A stretch of DNA of 64,000 nt, taken from positions 1,302,001 to 1,366,000 of the forward strand of contig JAHCAY010000001.1 in NCBI GenBank assembly GCA_019634575.1. Reading direction: 5' to 3'. This DNA comes from Candidatus Didemnitutus sp. GTDB lineage: Bacteria; Verrucomicrobiota; Verrucomicrobiia; Opitutales; Opitutaceae. Each line of letters opens with the position of its first letter. Positions within the stretch are counted from its first letter, which is position 1. A program made the position numbers and the translations under genes. The notes beneath the pieces were generated by a model. It searched no databases. It saw only the letters and a program-made list of their open reading frames with translations, and had not been told where the DNA came from. This document shows, in pieces, positions 17,034 through 24,911 of the stretch.

Positions 17034-17933
17034 ATGCGCTGCCTCCGCCTGCCCTTTACCTTCGACCCCGAGAAACTCCGCGCCGACCTCGCGCTCGTCC
17101 GCGACGACGAATGGATTCCCCATGTGCAACGCCGCCACTATGAGGGCCTCTGGAGCGGCGCCGCGCTGCGCTCCCTCGGCGGCTCGCGCGACAACCTCGT
17201 GCCCGAGGCGCGCGATGGCCAGCGCTTTGCCGACACCGCGCTGCTCGCGCGCTGCCCGTATTTCCGCGCCGTGCTCGCGCACTTCCGCTGCCCGCTGAAC
17301 GCCGTGCGCCTGCTGCGTCTCCAAGCCGGCTCGGCCATCGCCGAGCACGTCGACCACGCCCTCGATTTCGAGGACGGCGAAGTGCGCATCCACATCCCCA
17401 TCGTCACGAGCGACGGCGTGCGTTTCATCCTCGACGGCTCGCGCCTCGTCCTCGCGCCGGGCGAGTGTTGGTATACGAACGTCAACCTGCCGCACGCCGT
17501 GGAAAACACCGGCACGGTCGACCGCATCCACCTCGTGCTCGACTGTGTCGTCGACGACTGGCTGCACCAGTTGTTCGCCTCCACTCCGGCGCCGCATTTT
17601 CCGAACCACACGGCCACTGTGCGTGGCGTCACAGGATCCAGCCTCGCGGTCCTACCGGTGTTTGCGGCCGTCGCACAAGAACTCGCCGCCGCGGGCGCAC
17701 CGGTGACGTTCCGCAGTGAAGGCGCGACACTGATCCTGAACTGGGCCGGCATCTATTCCTGGCAAATCCGTCTGCGCCTGCCGGCGTCCGTCGACATCGC
17801 CAGCGACTGGTCGGCAGAGCTCGAAAGTTCGCCCGATCTGCACGGCGAACATCGCGGAGATTTCGTCGCGGTAATGGACGCGATCCGCCGCGAGTTCCCG
17901 CGCATCGAGGTTCATGCGGCCGGCGCGACATGA
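17034..17933 (+). CDS. Aspartyl/asparaginyl beta-hydroxylase family protein
   Basis: 299 residues from MRCLRLPFTFDPEKL. Fits the PF05118 2-oxoglutarate/Fe(II) dioxygenase fold: the metal-ligand region is IAEHVDHALDFEDGEVRIHIPI, the second His lies in VNLPHAVENTG, and an Arg-containing strand (VDRIHLVLDC) follows, the usual H...H plus Arg pattern. Known members hydroxylate Asp/Asn in proteins or act on peptide-bound residues in natural-product pathways. Residues 200-299 form an extra domain I do not recognise. It lies 11 bases after the B2-like gene and its stop overlaps the next ATG, so these three genes are probably one transcript. Confidence 0.8.
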   Translation: MRCLRLPFTFDPEKLRADLALVRDDEWIPHVQRRHYEGLWSGAALRSLGGSRDNLVPEARDGQRFADTALLARCPYFRAVLAHFRCPLNAVRLLRLQAGSAIAEHVDHALDFEDGEVRIHIPIVTSDGVRFILDGSRLVLAPGECWYTNVNLPHAVENTGTVDRIHLVLDCVVDDWLHQLFASTPAPHFPNHTATVRGVTGSSLAVLPVFAAVAQELAAAGAPVTFRSEGATLILNWAGIYSWQIRLRLPASVDIASDWSAELESSPDLHGEHRGDFVAVMDAIRREFPRIEVHAAGAT

Positions 17934-18862
17934 GCGTCGAAATCCCCTTCCGTCTCGCCCGTGGCGGCCTCGACGCCCGGCTCGAATGGATCGCAGCGGA
18001 CCACGCTCGCTACACGGAGTCTTTTTTCGAGCACACGTTGAGGCGATTGCGCCAGTTGCCCGTCAACCGTAGCACACCGCTTCGCACCACGCCGCTGGAA
18101 GAGCTCCGTAATTTCTCCGGACCGGAGCCGACCGCGATCGTCTTTCATGTCTCCCGATGCGGCTCGACGCTCGTCGCGCAAATGCTCGCGGCTCTCCCGC
18201 AACACACGGTGCTCGCCGAGCCGCCGCTGGTGGATGAGGTGCTGCGCCTCCACTTGCACCGTCCGGCCACGACGGACGGCGAGAAGATCGCGCTCGTCCG
18301 CGGAGCCGTTGCCGCGCTCGCACGGCCCCACGCCGCGGGATGCCGGCGGCTGTTTGTGAAGCTCGACTCGTGGCACATCTTCACCGTGCCGCTCATGCGG
18401 CGCGCATTTCCAACGACGCCTTTCGTCTTCCTTCATCGCCATCCGGTGGAGGTGCTGGTGTCGCTGATGCGGCGACCGAGCCTGACCCTGGTGCGCGACA
18501 CCGTCACACCCGCGCAACTCGGATTGACGCCGTCCGTGCGCGATGCGCTCTCCCCGGTGGAACACGCTTCAGCGATCCTCGGGGCGTTTTTCCGGGCCGC
18601 GCGGACGCACCGGAGCGAACTCACGACGATCGACTACACGCAACTGCCCGATCTCGTGGCGCGCGGGTTTCCGGACTGCGCGTTCGACGATGGGGAGCGC
18701 GAGGCGTTGCTCGCCGCGGCGGCGCGCGACGCGAAGAATCCCGAACAACGCTTCGTGCCCGACGCGGCGGCAAAGCGCCTCGAGGCGACCGACGAGCTGC
18801 TCGCGGCAGCGGAGAAATTCGCCCTGCCCGCGTATCGCGAATTTATCGCCGACCTCAGCTGA
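17930..18862 (+). CDS. Sulfotransferase-like protein (1)
   Basis: 310 residues. A PAPS 5'-phosphosulfate loop-like motif, IVFHVSRCGSTLVAQML (about residues 69-85), and a 3'-phosphate-binding stretch, FVFLHRHPVEVLVSLMRRPSL, place it in the sulfotransferase superfamily. The S-R-C-G-S-T version of the loop is the bacterial sulfotransferase-family form, not the classical PKSGTTW. The ATG overlaps the beta-hydroxylase stop (ATGA). It ends tail to tail, overlapping by 8 bases, with a second sulfotransferase on the other strand. Acceptor unknown; glycan or peptide are both possible. Confidence 0.8.
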   Translation: MSVEIPFRLARGGLDARLEWIAADHARYTESFFEHTLRRLRQLPVNRSTPLRTTPLEELRNFSGPEPTAIVFHVSRCGSTLVAQMLAALPQHTVLAEPPLVDEVLRLHLHRPATTDGEKIALVRGAVAALARPHAAGCRRLFVKLDSWHIFTVPLMRRAFPTTPFVFLHRHPVEVLVSLMRRPSLTLVRDTVTPAQLGLTPSVRDALSPVEHASAILGAFFRAARTHRSELTTIDYTQLPDLVARGFPDCAFDDGEREALLAAAARDAKNPEQRFVPDAAAKRLEATDELLAAAEKFALPAYREFIADLS

Positions 18863-19700
18863 GAAACGGCGCGAAACGCCGCCGCAGTGCGGCGGCGTCC
18901 ACCGCCAGCGCATCGTAGCCCAGCTGCCGCGCCAAATCCACCGTCGTCGGGTGGTGCGAGACAAAGTCCGGTTCGATCCACGAGCTGACGAAAAAATGAT
19001 GTTCGTCGATCACGCGGCCGGCATTCGCGCGCAGACGCGGGGAATATTCAGCGCCGAGAAAAGCGCACAGTCGTCGGAGCCCGGCTTCGGAAAACAGATC
19101 GCTGTGGTCGAGCCGCAGCCACGGCACTCCGGCGGTCTTCTCCAGACTCCGTGCGAACGCATTGACCTCGGTCCAATAATACAGGCTGCACTCGACCGGA
19201 TGGAGATGCGCCCAGCGTTGCGCGTATTCCGGAAAAGCGACCCCCGCATCGCCCGGGTGCAGCAGGATCTTTTGCGGCAAACGCGGCAGCAACTGCGGCT
19301 GATAAGCGCCGTGCGACCACCAGGAATAGGCTGTTGCCACTGGATGCCGCAGAAGATGCACGACCCGCACTCGACCAGCGAAACGTCGCAGCAGATACGG
19401 CACCGAGCTCCAACACGGGAAGCCGGCCTCGAAATAATCGGAGTGCTCGAGCGTGCGCTCGATGTTTTCGAGATGGGCCTCGACTCCCTTTCGCACGACC
19501 GGGGCAAGCTGGGCGGGATCGCCCGCGCCGAGCATTTCCCGCGAATGATAACCGTCGCCGATCGGCTCGTGTTCGACGCGACCGAAGCTTTTTCCCGCCG
19601 CGCGCAGGGTATGAGCCAGCCATTGCGTGCCGCATCGGCCGGTCGAGAGAACGAACGTGGCGGTGTGCGGCTTCGCGGCGTTCTCCGCGCCCCAGTTCAC
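18855..19700 (-). CDS. Sulfotransferase-like protein (2)
   Basis: 281 residues from GTG at 19700. This GTGA overlaps the GNAT stop and sets the start, although the frame is open further upstream. N-terminal ATFVLSTGRCGTQWLAHTLR is the phosphosulfate-binding loop and VVHLLRHPVATAYSWW the 3'-phosphate-binding segment. Only about a third resembles the neighbouring sulfotransferase, so the two are not a recent duplication. Coupled to the GNAT upstream. Acceptor unknown. Confidence 0.8.
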   Translation of the reverse strand: MNWGAENAAKPHTATFVLSTGRCGTQWLAHTLRAAGKSFGRVEHEPIGDGYHSREMLGAGDPAQLAPVVRKGVEAHLENIERTLEHSDYFEAGFPCWSSVPYLLRRFAGRVRVVHLLRHPVATAYSWWSHGAYQPQLLPRLPQKILLHPGDAGVAFPEYAQRWAHLHPVECSLYYWTEVNAFARSLEKTAGVPWLRLDHSDLFSEAGLRRLCAFLGAEYSPRLRANAGRVIDEHHFFVSSWIEPDFVSHHPTTVDLARQLGYDALAVDAAALRRRFAPFLS

Positions 19701-20236
19701 CCGGAAGTTTTCGGAGCGTGGACCTGGGTGCGGCCGATGAGGCTGGCGGGCACCCACTCCATCAGAAAGTTGATTTCCGACTGCCCGATGGCGCGAAATC
19801 CGAGGCGCAGATAAAATTGAAGCGCGGTGTTGTCCTTGTCGACGTGGAGGTGCAGCAATCGCCGGCTTTGCTCGCACTCGTGCTTGGTCGATTCGACGAC
19901 GGCCTCACCGATGCCCTGGCCGCGGAAATTCGGATGCACCGCGATGTCGGAGAGATAAACCTCCTCGGCATTTTGCGTGACGATGAAGCGCCCGACGGTG
20001 ACCCCGTTCAACTCGATCACGCAGTCCTTCGTATCGCGCAGGTTCTTCACTTTGCGGTAGTGCGCCGCGTGGACGTGGAACTGCGAAGCGATGACTTGTT
20101 GCGCGAGCGGCAGCGCCTCGACGGACCATTGGTTGAGGTGCAATCGCTCGATGTCGACGTGCGCGCGGAGCTCGCGGAGGAACGGCTCATCTTCGGGACG
20201 GACCGGGCGGAGAGTCAAATGGGCGGTCACTTGCAT
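19697..20236 (-). CDS. GNAT-family N-acetyltransferase
   Basis: 179 residues from MQVTAHLTLRPVRPEDEPF; a start 13 codons upstream at 20275 is possible. GNAT fold with VYLSDIAVHPNFRGQGIGEAVV, whose R/Q-G-x-G-x-A/G acetyl-CoA loop is intact, followed by LLHLHVDKDNTALQFYLRLGF. GNATs of this kind are often found beside tail-collar (Mdp-like) and DUF6916 genes, as here. Substrate unknown. Confidence 0.85.
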   Translation of the reverse strand: MQVTAHLTLRPVRPEDEPFLRELRAHVDIERLHLNQWSVEALPLAQQVIASQFHVHAAHYRKVKNLRDTKDCVIELNGVTVGRFIVTQNAEEVYLSDIAVHPNFRGQGIGEAVVESTKHECEQSRRLLHLHVDKDNTALQFYLRLGFRAIGQSEINFLMEWVPASLIGRTQVHAPKTSG

Positions 20237-20675
20237 GGCGGCGGCGATGGTGTCGCGCGCCGATGCGCGCTTCACATGGAAAGCGATGGGCCGCGCGCGG
20301 TGTCAACCTCGCAGCTTCCCCCCCGAAGGACGAAAAGCGAAAGCACACTTTCTGTGTTCACGAAAGGAGCGGACTTTCGGCGTGCATTTCGATGGGCCGC
20401 GTGTCTTCCTCCTCTCGTGCACCGGGGGCCACCGGGCATGCCCCACAGCATGACCCTATTGCCTGACTTCGGCCCCTGCCGTTTCCGTGAGGACACGATG
20501 TCCGCGCGCCCGAAGAGGGCGGCGGCGAAAACCCGGGGCGAAGCCCAAAGCGAATTTGTTACCCGGCCGCTCTGCCTTGCCGCGCCCACGCGCGCGCAAA
20601 CGAACGCCGCGTCGCAACCATGAACCCAATCGGTCGATCCGGCCGAAAATCCCAAAACTCGAACCCAGTCCCAAC
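20237..20675. other. Long intergenic region before the first tail-collar gene
   Basis: Up to 439 bases between the divergent GNAT and tail-collar genes. I see no convincing gene, tRNA or strong hairpin. Small frames in it lack start signals and family resemblance. The last ~60 bases before 20676 are comparatively A-rich. It must hold the promoters of both flanking genes and may form a long untranslated leader. Confidence 0.4.
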
Positions 20676-21401
20676 ATGTCAGATCCCATGCTCGGTGAAA
20701 TCAAGGCGGTAGGTTTTCCGTGGTGTCCCTACGGCTACGCCTTTGCCAACGGCCAGCTGATGCAGGTGCAACAGAATGCTGCGCTCTACTCGCTCTACGG
20801 CGTCTACTTCGGCGGCAACGGCCAGACCACCTTCGGCCTGCCGAACCTCCAGAGCCGCGTCGGCGTCGCCTTGGCAACCAATGGCAGCACGCTTCAGGGG
20901 CTCACCCCCTACCAACTCGGCAATTCTGCCGGTGCACAGGCTATCCAGCTAAGCTTGGCCCAGCTACCCGCTCACAATCACGCCGCAGCCAGCAATGCGA
21001 CCGCGACGACGACCGTCACGCCCACGACAACCGTGACGACCAGCATCGCCGGCCTCTCGGCGACCACGACAATCAATGCGCTGACGGCACCGGCCAGCTT
21101 GTCGGCAATTCCAACCGGAAACCTGTTGTCGGTTGGTCAAACGGCAGGCTCCACGCCAGTGGCAATCAAGCCTTACGCGCCAAGCGGCACGGCTACCACG
21201 CTTGCCGGCGGTGCCGCCACGACGACGCTCAGCGGCAACGTCACTGCCAGCGCCGCCACTACCGCGACCGCGGCCACCACGGTTGGCGTGACGACGACCA
21301 TAGGAGTGACGGGAACCAGTGCCGCGGTTGATATCCGACCGCCCCTCGTCGCGCTCAACTACATCGTCGCGACCATCGGCGTCTACCCGCAGCGGAACTG
21401 A
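20676..21401 (+). CDS. Phage-tail-collar-domain (Mdp-like) protein (1)
   Basis: 241 residues from MSDPMLGEIKAVGF. The N-terminal half is the tail-collar domain seen in microcystin-dependent protein MdpB: AFANGQLMQVQQNAALYSLYG, GGNGQTTFGLPNLQSRV and an LPAHNH turn. The middle is a Thr/Ala/Val-rich low-complexity segment, and the end DIRPPLVALNYIVATIGVYPQRN is the family's closing strand. Such proteins occur outside prophages as tandem copies next to GNAT and DUF6916 genes; their role is not known. There are no other phage structural genes here. A terminator follows the stop. Confidence 0.9.
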   Translation: MSDPMLGEIKAVGFPWCPYGYAFANGQLMQVQQNAALYSLYGVYFGGNGQTTFGLPNLQSRVGVALATNGSTLQGLTPYQLGNSAGAQAIQLSLAQLPAHNHAAASNATATTTVTPTTTVTTSIAGLSATTTINALTAPASLSAIPTGNLLSVGQTAGSTPVAIKPYAPSGTATTLAGGAATTTLSGNVTASAATTATAATTVGVTTTIGVTGTSAAVDIRPPLVALNYIVATIGVYPQRN

Positions 21402-21410
21402 TTTGTTTTC

Positions 21411-21443
21411 CGGCCCGCCGCTTCGGCGGCGGGCCGCCTTTTT
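21411..21443 (+). terminator. Terminator between tail-collar (1) and the DUF6916-like gene
   Basis: An 11-bp perfect stem (21411-21421 with 21426-21436) with a TTCG tetraloop, followed by CCTTTTT. It begins 10 bases after the tail-collar stop. The T-run ends one base before the ATG of the next gene, so it may act as an attenuator for that gene and not only as a full stop. Confidence 0.9.
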
Positions 21444-21444
21444 C

Positions 21445-21750
21445 ATGTCCCTGCCGCTCACACCCGAGGCTTACCAGCCATTGCTCAACACACCCTTTGC
21501 CCTCCATCTCGATGGCGGCGCCATCCGCACGCTCCAACTTGTCACCGTGCGTTCAGGCATCGACGACGAGGTGCAGCTCTCGTTCTCCCTGCATTTCCTC
21601 GCTGAAGGGGAAAAACTGGAACAGGGCATCTACCGCCTGAACCACGCTGCGCTCGGCGAAATCGATCTGTTTCTCGTCCCGGTGCAAAAAAGGAAGATCG
21701 GCATTCTCTACGAGGCCGTCTTCAATTTGCTCAGGGACGAGACGCCATAA
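21445..21750 (+). CDS. DUF6916-like small protein
   Basis: 101 residues, the usual length of DUF6916 proteins. They share the pattern seen here: PLLNTPFALHLDGG at the start, a central strand VQLSFSLHFL, and the closing GIYRLNHAALGEIDLFLVPV. Function unknown; typically encoded beside tail-collar proteins. The ATG sits immediately after the T-run of a terminator and has no Shine-Dalgarno sequence, so its translation signal is unusual. An upstream extension of the frame runs through the terminator and the end of the previous gene and is not credible. Confidence 0.78.
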   Translation: MSLPLTPEAYQPLLNTPFALHLDGGAIRTLQLVTVRSGIDDEVQLSFSLHFLAEGEKLEQGIYRLNHAALGEIDLFLVPVQKRKIGILYEAVFNLLRDETP

Positions 21751-21826
21751 CCACTCCGGATCCGGCGATCCCTCAGGCACCGCCGACAGACCGACAACCA
21801 TAACCCATCCGTCCACGTCTCCCGCC

Positions 21827-22474
21827 ATGTCAGAACCATTCCTCGGCGAAATCAAATCTGTCGCCTTCAACTTCGCTCCGCGAAACTACGCCTTCTGCGC
21901 CGGACAACTCATGTCCATCGCGCAGAATTCCGCCCTCTTCGCGCTCCTTGGCACCACCTTCGGTGGCGACGGCATGCAAACCTTCGGGCTACCGAACCTC
22001 GGTGGTCGTGTCGCCATTGGCAAAGGACGAAGCCCCGGCACCTCCTTATACGACATGGGAGAAGCCGCCGGCTCCGAAACCGTGACGATACTTACGTCGC
22101 AGATGCCCATGCACAATCACGTCGCTACGACCAACGTGACCACCGATATTTCCGGTCTGACCGCGACAACCACAGTTCACGCGCTCACTGCGCCTTCCAC
22201 GACCTCCGCGGTGCCCACGGGCAACATGCTCACGGTGGGCACGACGGGCGGAGCGAGTCCGGTCTCGATTAAGCCTTACGCTGCATCCGGCAGTGGCACG
22301 GACACCACCATGGCCGCGCAAATGTCCCCCACCGTTCTCGGAGGCAGCATCGCAGCCTCTGCCACCACCACCGTGGGCAGCAGCGGCAGCAGTCAGCCTG
22401 TTGCGATTCTTCAGCCCTACGTGGTGGTGAACTACATCATCGCCACCGCCGGCATCTTCCCGGCTCGCAACTAA
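21827..22474 (+). CDS. Phage-tail-collar-domain (Mdp-like) protein (2)
   Basis: 215 residues. A paralogue of the gene at 20676: same opening (MSEPFLGEIKSVAF), AFCAGQLMSIAQNSALFALLG, GGDGMQTFGLPNLGGRV, a MPMHNH turn, a shared repeat ISGLTATTTVHALTAP and the closing LQPYVVVNYIIATAGIFPARN. The low-complexity segment is shorter. Encoded 76 bases after the DUF6916-like gene and followed by its own terminator. Role unknown; a secreted or surface multimer is a guess from the collar fold. Confidence 0.9.
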   Translation: MSEPFLGEIKSVAFNFAPRNYAFCAGQLMSIAQNSALFALLGTTFGGDGMQTFGLPNLGGRVAIGKGRSPGTSLYDMGEAAGSETVTILTSQMPMHNHVATTNVTTDISGLTATTTVHALTAPSTTSAVPTGNMLTVGTTGGASPVSIKPYAASGSGTDTTMAAQMSPTVLGGSIAASATTTVGSSGSSQPVAILQPYVVVNYIIATAGIFPARN

Positions 22475-22493
22475 GCGGATTCCGGTTTCCTCG

Positions 22494-22522
22494 AAAGCCG
22501 CCCTCGAAAAGGGCGGCTTTTT
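22494..22522 (+). terminator. Terminator after tail-collar (2)
   Basis: An 11-bp stem (22494-22504 with 22510-22520) around a 5-base loop, with T residues at 22518-22522. It lies 20 bases after the tail-collar stop and separates this group from the cyclase gene. Confidence 0.88.
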
Positions 22523-22608
22523 CACGCCCACCGCGCGCCGCCGCACCGGGGGCTCGGTGCAACGCTTGTCACTTGCGTGGTCATCCAGCAGGGTGACATT
22601 GTGCAGTT

Positions 22609-24561
22609 GTGCGCGCCATCGCAGGCATCGTTCGCTTAGATTCCGGCTCCGTCGCGCCAGCGCAGGTTCGCTCGATGATCGACGCCATGGCGATATGCCC
22701 AGTGGATCGAGTCGCCATCTGGGCGGAAGGCTCAGCCGGCTTCGGGCACTTCGCTCAAGCGTTTTTTCCGGAAGACGCATTTGAATCGCAACCGCACGTG
22801 GACCCAGCGCAACGACGCCTTCTCGTGACCGACGCCTACCTCGACAACCGCGCCGAGCTCGCGGCGGAGTTCGGTTGGTCCAACTCGGAGGCGCGCGCGC
22901 ACGCCGACAGCGCATTTGTTCGGGAAGCCTATGATCGCTGGGGAGAGGAATGTCCCGCTCGACTCGCCGGCTCGTTCGCCCTCGCCGTCTGGCATCCGCT
23001 CGAACGGCGTTTTTTCGCCGCCGTAGATCATCTCGGCAACCGCCCTTTCTATTTCGTTCGCCACGCCAGTCTTTTCACCTTCGCCTCCACACTCCGAGGC
23101 GTGTTCGCACTTCCGGAAGTCTCGCGCCAGCTCAACGAAACCGCCTTCGCCTGCTACGTCGCACGCATCGATTTCGCTCCCGCGGAAACTCTCTACGCCG
23201 ATGTGCAGCGGCTTTCTGGCGGACACCGACTCTCATTTCAGGACGGCCGCCTCCGCATCGCACGCTATTGGAATCCTGATCCGGATCGCGTGCTGCGACT
23301 GAAGTCGGACGAAGAATACGTCGAGGCATTCCGTCACGAATTCACGCGTGCCACGCAAAACTGCCTGCAGCGCTACTCCGGACGCGCCGCCGTGCTCCTC
23401 AGCGGCGGGCTGGATTCGTCCGCGGTTACCGCGGTTGCCGGTGGCATCCTGGCGCGCGACGGCGCGCGCCTACAAGCGATCCACCGGCGCAGGGCGGGCT
23501 CCAATCGCTACGGACATACCGGCAGAGTCCTCGACGAATCGGCCTTTGTCGAAGACCTCAGCGCTTCCGCGCGTGACATTGACTTTCATTTCCTACCGGG
23601 CAACTCCGGCGCCGCGCCGCTCGCGAGTTGGGACGATCTTTTCGAGCACAACCTTGTTCCGTTCCGAAGCCTGCCCGCAGGCGAAGATCCGGCGTATTCC
23701 GCCCTTCTGGACAGTTTGGATATCGGAGTGATTTTGAGCGGACTGGGCGGCAACTACCTCGTCTCTCTCGAAAACCAGCCTCTTGGTTATCTCGCGCATC
23801 TCGCCACGACAGGACACTTGTCAACGTGGTTGCGCGAAGTAGCAGGGCAGCGCCGCGTCTATGGCAGATCGTGGGGAGCACTGGTGCGCCATGCCACGCT
23901 TGGTCGCATTTGGCGGGGAATCTTCCCGTATCCTAAACGCGGGTCGGATATGTCGCCGTGGCTTAGCCTTCTGAATCCCGATTTGCGCGCGCGAACGGGA
24001 ATCGACGAATTGACGCGAGCCCACCTTGCTTCATGGAACACGCCGCCAAGAAACCCGCGTCGCCGCTTGCATCGTATCCTTACGGAAGTCGCGACTCAAC
24101 AGACGGGCGCCGCGCCGTCGGTCGTAGGCTCGACTCGCGCGCGCCGGCGGAGCGGAGCTCCGATGTTGGACTTCCGATTCAACGAATTTTGCCTGTCGCT
24201 TCCCTTCGAGCAGCAAATCCGGGACGGCTGGGACCGCCGGCTCCTGCGCGAGAGCATGCGCGGTCAGCTACCCGACACCGTGCGCCTCCGCGTGAGTCGC
24301 GGTCAGCCTCAACCGGATTTCCAATCTCACTTCGCGGCTCAGCTGCGCGAATTGCAGGATACATTCTCTAAACTGAGCGGCGATCCTGCGGTGGCCGGGC
24401 ATCTCGATTGCGCCTGGATTGCACGTCAATGGCAGGACGCCGCCCTCGGCTTGTGGCAAAGGGAGCTGACTTTGGCAAACAGCGCCGCCTTGGCGCGATT
24501 TATCCGCTGGCACGCCACTTGGCGTGTGCGACCGTGCGCCACACTCGATTGCGGAGACTAA
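22609..24561 (+). CDS. Asparagine-synthetase-like lasso-peptide cyclase
   Basis: 650 residues from GTG at 22609. N-terminal glutaminase-like domain (IAGIVRLDSG, RRLLVTDAYLDNRAELAAEFG, RWGEECPARLAGSFALAVW) in which the catalytic Cys2 of true AsnB is absent (the protein begins M-R-A). The C-terminal synthetase domain has the ATP-pyrophosphatase loop SGGLDSS (265-271). Loss of Cys2 with a kept ATP loop is typical of lasso cyclases (McjC type), which adenylate the ring Asp/Glu and close the macrolactam. The second ATP-site motif reads SGLGGNYLV, with N382 where GGD is usual. C-terminal LLRESMRGQLPDTVRLRVSRG is family-like. The candidate precursor ends 14 bases beyond its stop on the opposite strand. 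Confidence 0.82.
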   Translation: MRAIAGIVRLDSGSVAPAQVRSMIDAMAICPVDRVAIWAEGSAGFGHFAQAFFPEDAFESQPHVDPAQRRLLVTDAYLDNRAELAAEFGWSNSEARAHADSAFVREAYDRWGEECPARLAGSFALAVWHPLERRFFAAVDHLGNRPFYFVRHASLFTFASTLRGVFALPEVSRQLNETAFACYVARIDFAPAETLYADVQRLSGGHRLSFQDGRLRIARYWNPDPDRVLRLKSDEEYVEAFRHEFTRATQNCLQRYSGRAAVLLSGGLDSSAVTAVAGGILARDGARLQAIHRRRAGSNRYGHTGRVLDESAFVEDLSASARDIDFHFLPGNSGAAPLASWDDLFEHNLVPFRSLPAGEDPAYSALLDSLDIGVILSGLGGNYLVSLENQPLGYLAHLATTGHLSTWLREVAGQRRVYGRSWGALVRHATLGRIWRGIFPYPKRGSDMSPWLSLLNPDLRARTGIDELTRAHLASWNTPPRNPRRRLHRILTEVATQQTGAAPSVVGSTRARRRSGAPMLDFRFNEFCLSLPFEQQIRDGWDRRLLRESMRGQLPDTVRLRVSRGQPQPDFQSHFAAQLRELQDTFSKLSGDPAVAGHLDCAWIARQWQDAALGLWQRELTLANSAALARFIRWHATWRVRPCATLDCGD

Positions 24562-24575
24562 ACCAAGCGGCGCGA

Positions 24576-24785
24576 TTAACTACAATTTGTGTTGGCGGCG
24601 CTCGACATCGTCGCCCCGGCTCCACACATACCAACGAACTGCACCTCGGTGGTCATTCCTGCTCCAGTCTCCGTTTCCCCGACTCCTAAAGGCGTCACAA
24701 CCGGAGCGACCCACGCGCGTTTCGCGCCGCTCGAAGAAAAAACTTTTTGATCCTTCATCGAGGAAGTCTGTCCGGTGAAATTCAT
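24576..24785 (-). CDS. Candidate lasso-type RiPP precursor peptide
   Basis: 69 residues (60 if begun at the internal Met10, 24758). The leader carries W25-V-A-P28-V-V30-T-P-L33-G34 followed by T38 and T40, matching the lasso leader pattern Y/W-x-x-P-x-L...LG...T that the PqqD-like B1 protein recognises. The following region is Gly/Ala/Thr-rich and holds E47, which is residue 7 or 8 if cleavage leaves G41 or T40 first, a position suited to ring closure. It ends N-T-N-C-S with cysteines C54 and C68 and a terminal Ser69. Basis: the motif, location beside a lasso-type cyclase, and divergence (126-base gap) from a nucleotidyltransferase-methyltransferase gene. Cleavage site and core length are not certain, and no strong Shine-Dalgarno is seen. 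Confidence 0.6.
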   Translation of the reverse strand: MNFTGQTSSMKDQKVFSSSGAKRAWVAPVVTPLGVGETETGAGMTTEVQFVGMCGAGATMSSAANTNCS

Positions 24786-24911
24786 GGTGCGATTTGGTGG
24801 CAGGCGAACTGCGAATGGTCAAGCGTCTTGCCAAGTGCCGGGCAATACGGTTTTCCCAAGAGCGTTGACCGCGATGCGTCTGCCACCTGCACCTGCCTTC
24901 GCCCCCCCGCC

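Noticed and set aside
20676..22474. A prophage, because of tail-collar proteins
   Set aside because: No capsid, terminase, portal, integrase or lysis genes nearby; collar proteins of the Mdp type occur outside phages.
22609..24561. Housekeeping asparagine synthetase AsnB
   Set aside because: The glutaminase Cys2 is missing and the partners are lasso B1/B2-like proteins.
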